Assembly (NCBI GenBank): GCA_937951695.1
Contig: CALFBL010000135.1
Span: forward strand, 1-6,859
DNA: 6,859 nucleotides
Direction of reading: 5' to 3'
Origin: an uncultured Granulosicoccaceae bacterium
Lineage (GTDB): Bacteria > Pseudomonadota > Gammaproteobacteria > Granulosicoccales > Granulosicoccaceae
Position 1 is the first letter of the stretch. The number at the start of each line of letters is the position of its first letter. Position numbers and translations under genes: made by a program. Shown one piece after another: positions 5,903 to 6,859 of the stretch. The notes beneath the pieces were generated by a model. That model searched no databases. It saw only the letters and a program-made list of their open reading frames with translations, and was not told where the DNA came from.

Positions 5903-6619
5903 TCATCGGGATTGCTTGACCAAAGCCAGTTGTGGCGTAAATTCTCGCGCAGAAGAGGCGATGCTCACATTGTCGTGCGCCAATCGGGCGTGTTCGAGCA
6001 TCAATGCAAATGCCCGCGCACCGTCTCGTGTATAAATCGCTTCTACGATGTGTTGGTGGTGCTGTTGACCGATAAGCAGGGAGGTGCGAAAACGTTTTGA
6101 ATCGGCTGCAAGCGTGGGGAATGCGGAAGGTCCTGCAAACGGAAACCGATAGGCACGTTGGACTTCAGCGATAAGGATGTCACTGTCGGACAGTGCGGTT
6201 AGGTAAACATGAAAATCGTGATTAAGCTGATCGTACTCACCCACTTGGCCATCGGCGATTACACGATCGAGCTCAGCCAGACGTTGATTCAAGCGCTGAA
6301 AGTCGGTGTCGCTGATGCCGCGCTGCGCCGCTTTTTTTACCGCCGCCCCTTCCAGTAAACCGCGTAAGTCAATGGCGTCATAGACCTCTTCCAGTGCAAA
6401 ACTTCGAACAGTAAACCCGGATTTGTCTCGCACCAACAACCCCTCGCCCTCAAGCTTTATCAACGCTTCACTGATCGGTGTGCGCGAGATGCCCATCTTA
6501 TCGGCGAGGTGACTGGCGCGCAGTTTTGTCCCCCCGAGCAATTCGCCAGAGACAATTTGCCCGCGCAGTACGTACAGCGCTGATTTCCATTGAGGTTCGG
6601 TCATTCCACACTTTTGCAT
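5903..6619 (-). CDS. GntR family transcriptional regulator, FadR/FCD subfamily
   Basis: A DNA-binding regulator, probably a dimer, that senses a small carboxylated metabolite. The N-terminal winged helix-turn-helix spans about residues 12-72 and includes GGTKLRASHLADKMGISRTP and ISEALIKLEGEGLLV, typical of GntR proteins. The all-helical FCD ligand domain follows, with LNHDFHVYL (132-140), HHQHIVEAI (187-195) and LEHARLAH (208-215). His137, His188 and His210 match the usual metal-binding histidines, while the first ligand position is Asn133 rather than Asp. Length (238) is normal. The start may be ATG 6619 or ATG 6604; neither has a good Shine-Dalgarno. With 6604 the palindrome at 6614-6623 lies wholly in the leader. 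It is divergent from ligA and upstream of pobA on the same strand, which points to local control with autoregulation. The ligand, perhaps protocatechuate or a ring-cleavage product, is inferred only. Confidence 0.93.
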   Translation of the reverse strand: MQKCGMTEPQWKSALYVLRGQIVSGELLGGTKLRASHLADKMGISRTPISEALIKLEGEGLLVRDKSGFTVRSFALEEVYDAIDLRGLLEGAAVKKAAQRGISDTDFQRLNQRLAELDRVIADGQVGEYDQLNHDFHVYLTALSDSDILIAEVQRAYRFPFAGPSAFPTLAADSKRFRTSLLIGQQHHQHIVEAIYTRDGARAFALMLEHARLAHDNVSIASSAREFTPQLALVKQSR

Positions 6620-6623
6620 GCAA
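6614..6623. promoter_or_regulatory. Palindrome TTGCATGCAA, candidate operator copy 1
   Basis: A perfect 10-bp palindrome that contains the upstream ATG of the GntR/FCD gene. GntR/FCD regulators commonly bind short palindromes next to their own genes. An identical core recurs at 6666-6675, 52 bp away centre to centre, close to five helical turns. Binding here would repress the regulator's own transcription or translation. Confidence 0.6.
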
Positions 6624-6637
6624 TTGGGTTAAATTGC
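6620..6637. promoter_or_regulatory. Dyad GCAATT-N6-AATTGC adjoining operator copy 1
   Basis: A perfect inverted repeat of 6-bp arms with a 6-base spacer, overlapping the right side of the first palindrome. Its right arm is continued by a further TTGCA (6634-6638), which is a half-site of the palindromes. It may be part of the same regulator-binding region. Confidence 0.45.
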
Positions 6638-6664
6638 AAGTTGAAATGACAGTTATCCGGCTAA

Positions 6665-6676
6665 TTTGCATGCAAA
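6665..6676. promoter_or_regulatory. Palindrome TTTGCATGCAAA, candidate operator copy 2
   Basis: A perfect 12-bp palindrome in the 169-bp gap between the GntR/FCD gene and ligA. It adjoins a weak candidate ligA promoter (TTGAAA at 6641-6646, TAATTT at 6662-6667, spacer only 15), so binding would block ligA transcription. The core equals copy 1. The rest of the gap, 6677-6788, shows no gene and no other clear signal. Confidence 0.6.
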
Positions 6677-6788
6677 GCCATTCAGCGGGCCTCGCTTTGG
6701 TGGATCAGTGGCTGAGCTCTGAACTCGCTTCACAGCTGGCGATCGCAATGAGCGTTGGCGAGCTACACAACATAATCAGGTATCGAAG

Positions 6789-6859
6789 ATGGGGAATCAG
6801 AAGCCGTATGACGACATACCCGGGACGGTGATATTCGACAGTGATCAGGCCGCCAAGGG
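6789..6859 (+). CDS. ligA: Protocatechuate 4,5-dioxygenase alpha subunit, 5' end only
   Basis: The window ends 71 bases into a gene whose first residues are MGNQKPYDDIPGTVIFD, followed by SDQAAKG. This matches the characteristic N terminus of LigA, the small subunit of the extradiol dioxygenase LigAB (KPY.D.PGT.IFD), which opens the protocatechuate ring between C4 and C5 to give 4-carboxy-2-hydroxymuconate semialdehyde. The catalytic iron ligands belong to LigB, which should follow outside the window. Only CAGG near 6777-6780 serves as a possible ribosome binding site. The gene is divergent from the GntR/FCD regulator, with the palindromes between them. The fragment is short, but the match is specific and the presence of ligI and pobA supports it. 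Confidence 0.85.
   Translation, partial: MGNQKPYDDIPGTVIFDSDQAAK

Noticed and set aside
6478..6831. 117-codon plus-strand frame running across the GntR start and the ligA leader
   Set aside because: It crosses the regulator in antisense, the control region and the start of ligA in another frame, with no family resemblance.
1..6859. CRISPR array, tRNA or rRNA gene, insertion sequence, integrase or attachment site
   Set aside because: No regularly spaced repeats, no tRNA-like fold, no transposase or integrase motif seen by eye on either strand.

Overview
The window is part of a catabolic cluster for the protocatechuate 4,5-cleavage (meta-cleavage) pathway, with a short unrelated-looking transporter segment on its left. 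GC content, gene style and gene set suggest an aerobic proteobacterium, perhaps a marine gammaproteobacterium; this is a guess from style, and no taxonomic marker is present.

Left part (1-1370): the possible 3' tail of an unidentified gene (1-78), an intact LysE/RhtB-type amino-acid exporter (143-769) that is visibly more AT-rich than the rest, an 11-bp tandem repeat touching its stop codon, and a 5'-truncated EamA/DMT transporter remnant (817-1248). It reads as a rearranged boundary of the catabolic cluster.

Middle part (1370-3844): a cytochrome P450 (minus strand) and ligI, the 2-pyrone-4,6-dicarboxylate hydrolase (plus strand), are divergent across a 142-bp control region holding a candidate promoter and a small dyad. 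The P450 carries the heme-thiolate signature, but Ile replaces the usual I-helix Thr. ligI converges on the next gene group across 146 bp.

Right part (3845-6859): on the minus strand lie a GntR/FCD regulator, then pobA (4-hydroxybenzoate 3-monooxygenase), then a GNAT-like acetyltransferase whose GTG start overlaps the pobA stop by one base. The N-terminal frame of the acetyltransferase is doubtful, because a strong Shine-Dalgarno plus ATG sits in another frame inside it. Divergent from the regulator, the last 71 bases open the gene for the protocatechuate 4,5-dioxygenase alpha subunit (ligA), cut by the window edge. Between regulator and ligA are two copies of the perfect palindrome TTGCATGCAA, centred 52 bp apart, plus a further dyad, which makes a good candidate operator array.

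Working model: PobA turns 4-hydroxybenzoate into protocatechuate; LigA with LigB (outside the window) opens the ring; LigI hydrolyses the pyrone dicarboxylate to oxalomesaconate; the GntR/FCD protein controls the divergent lig and pob transcripts. The P450 may feed the route by O-demethylating a methoxylated aromatic acid. That substrate is inference only.
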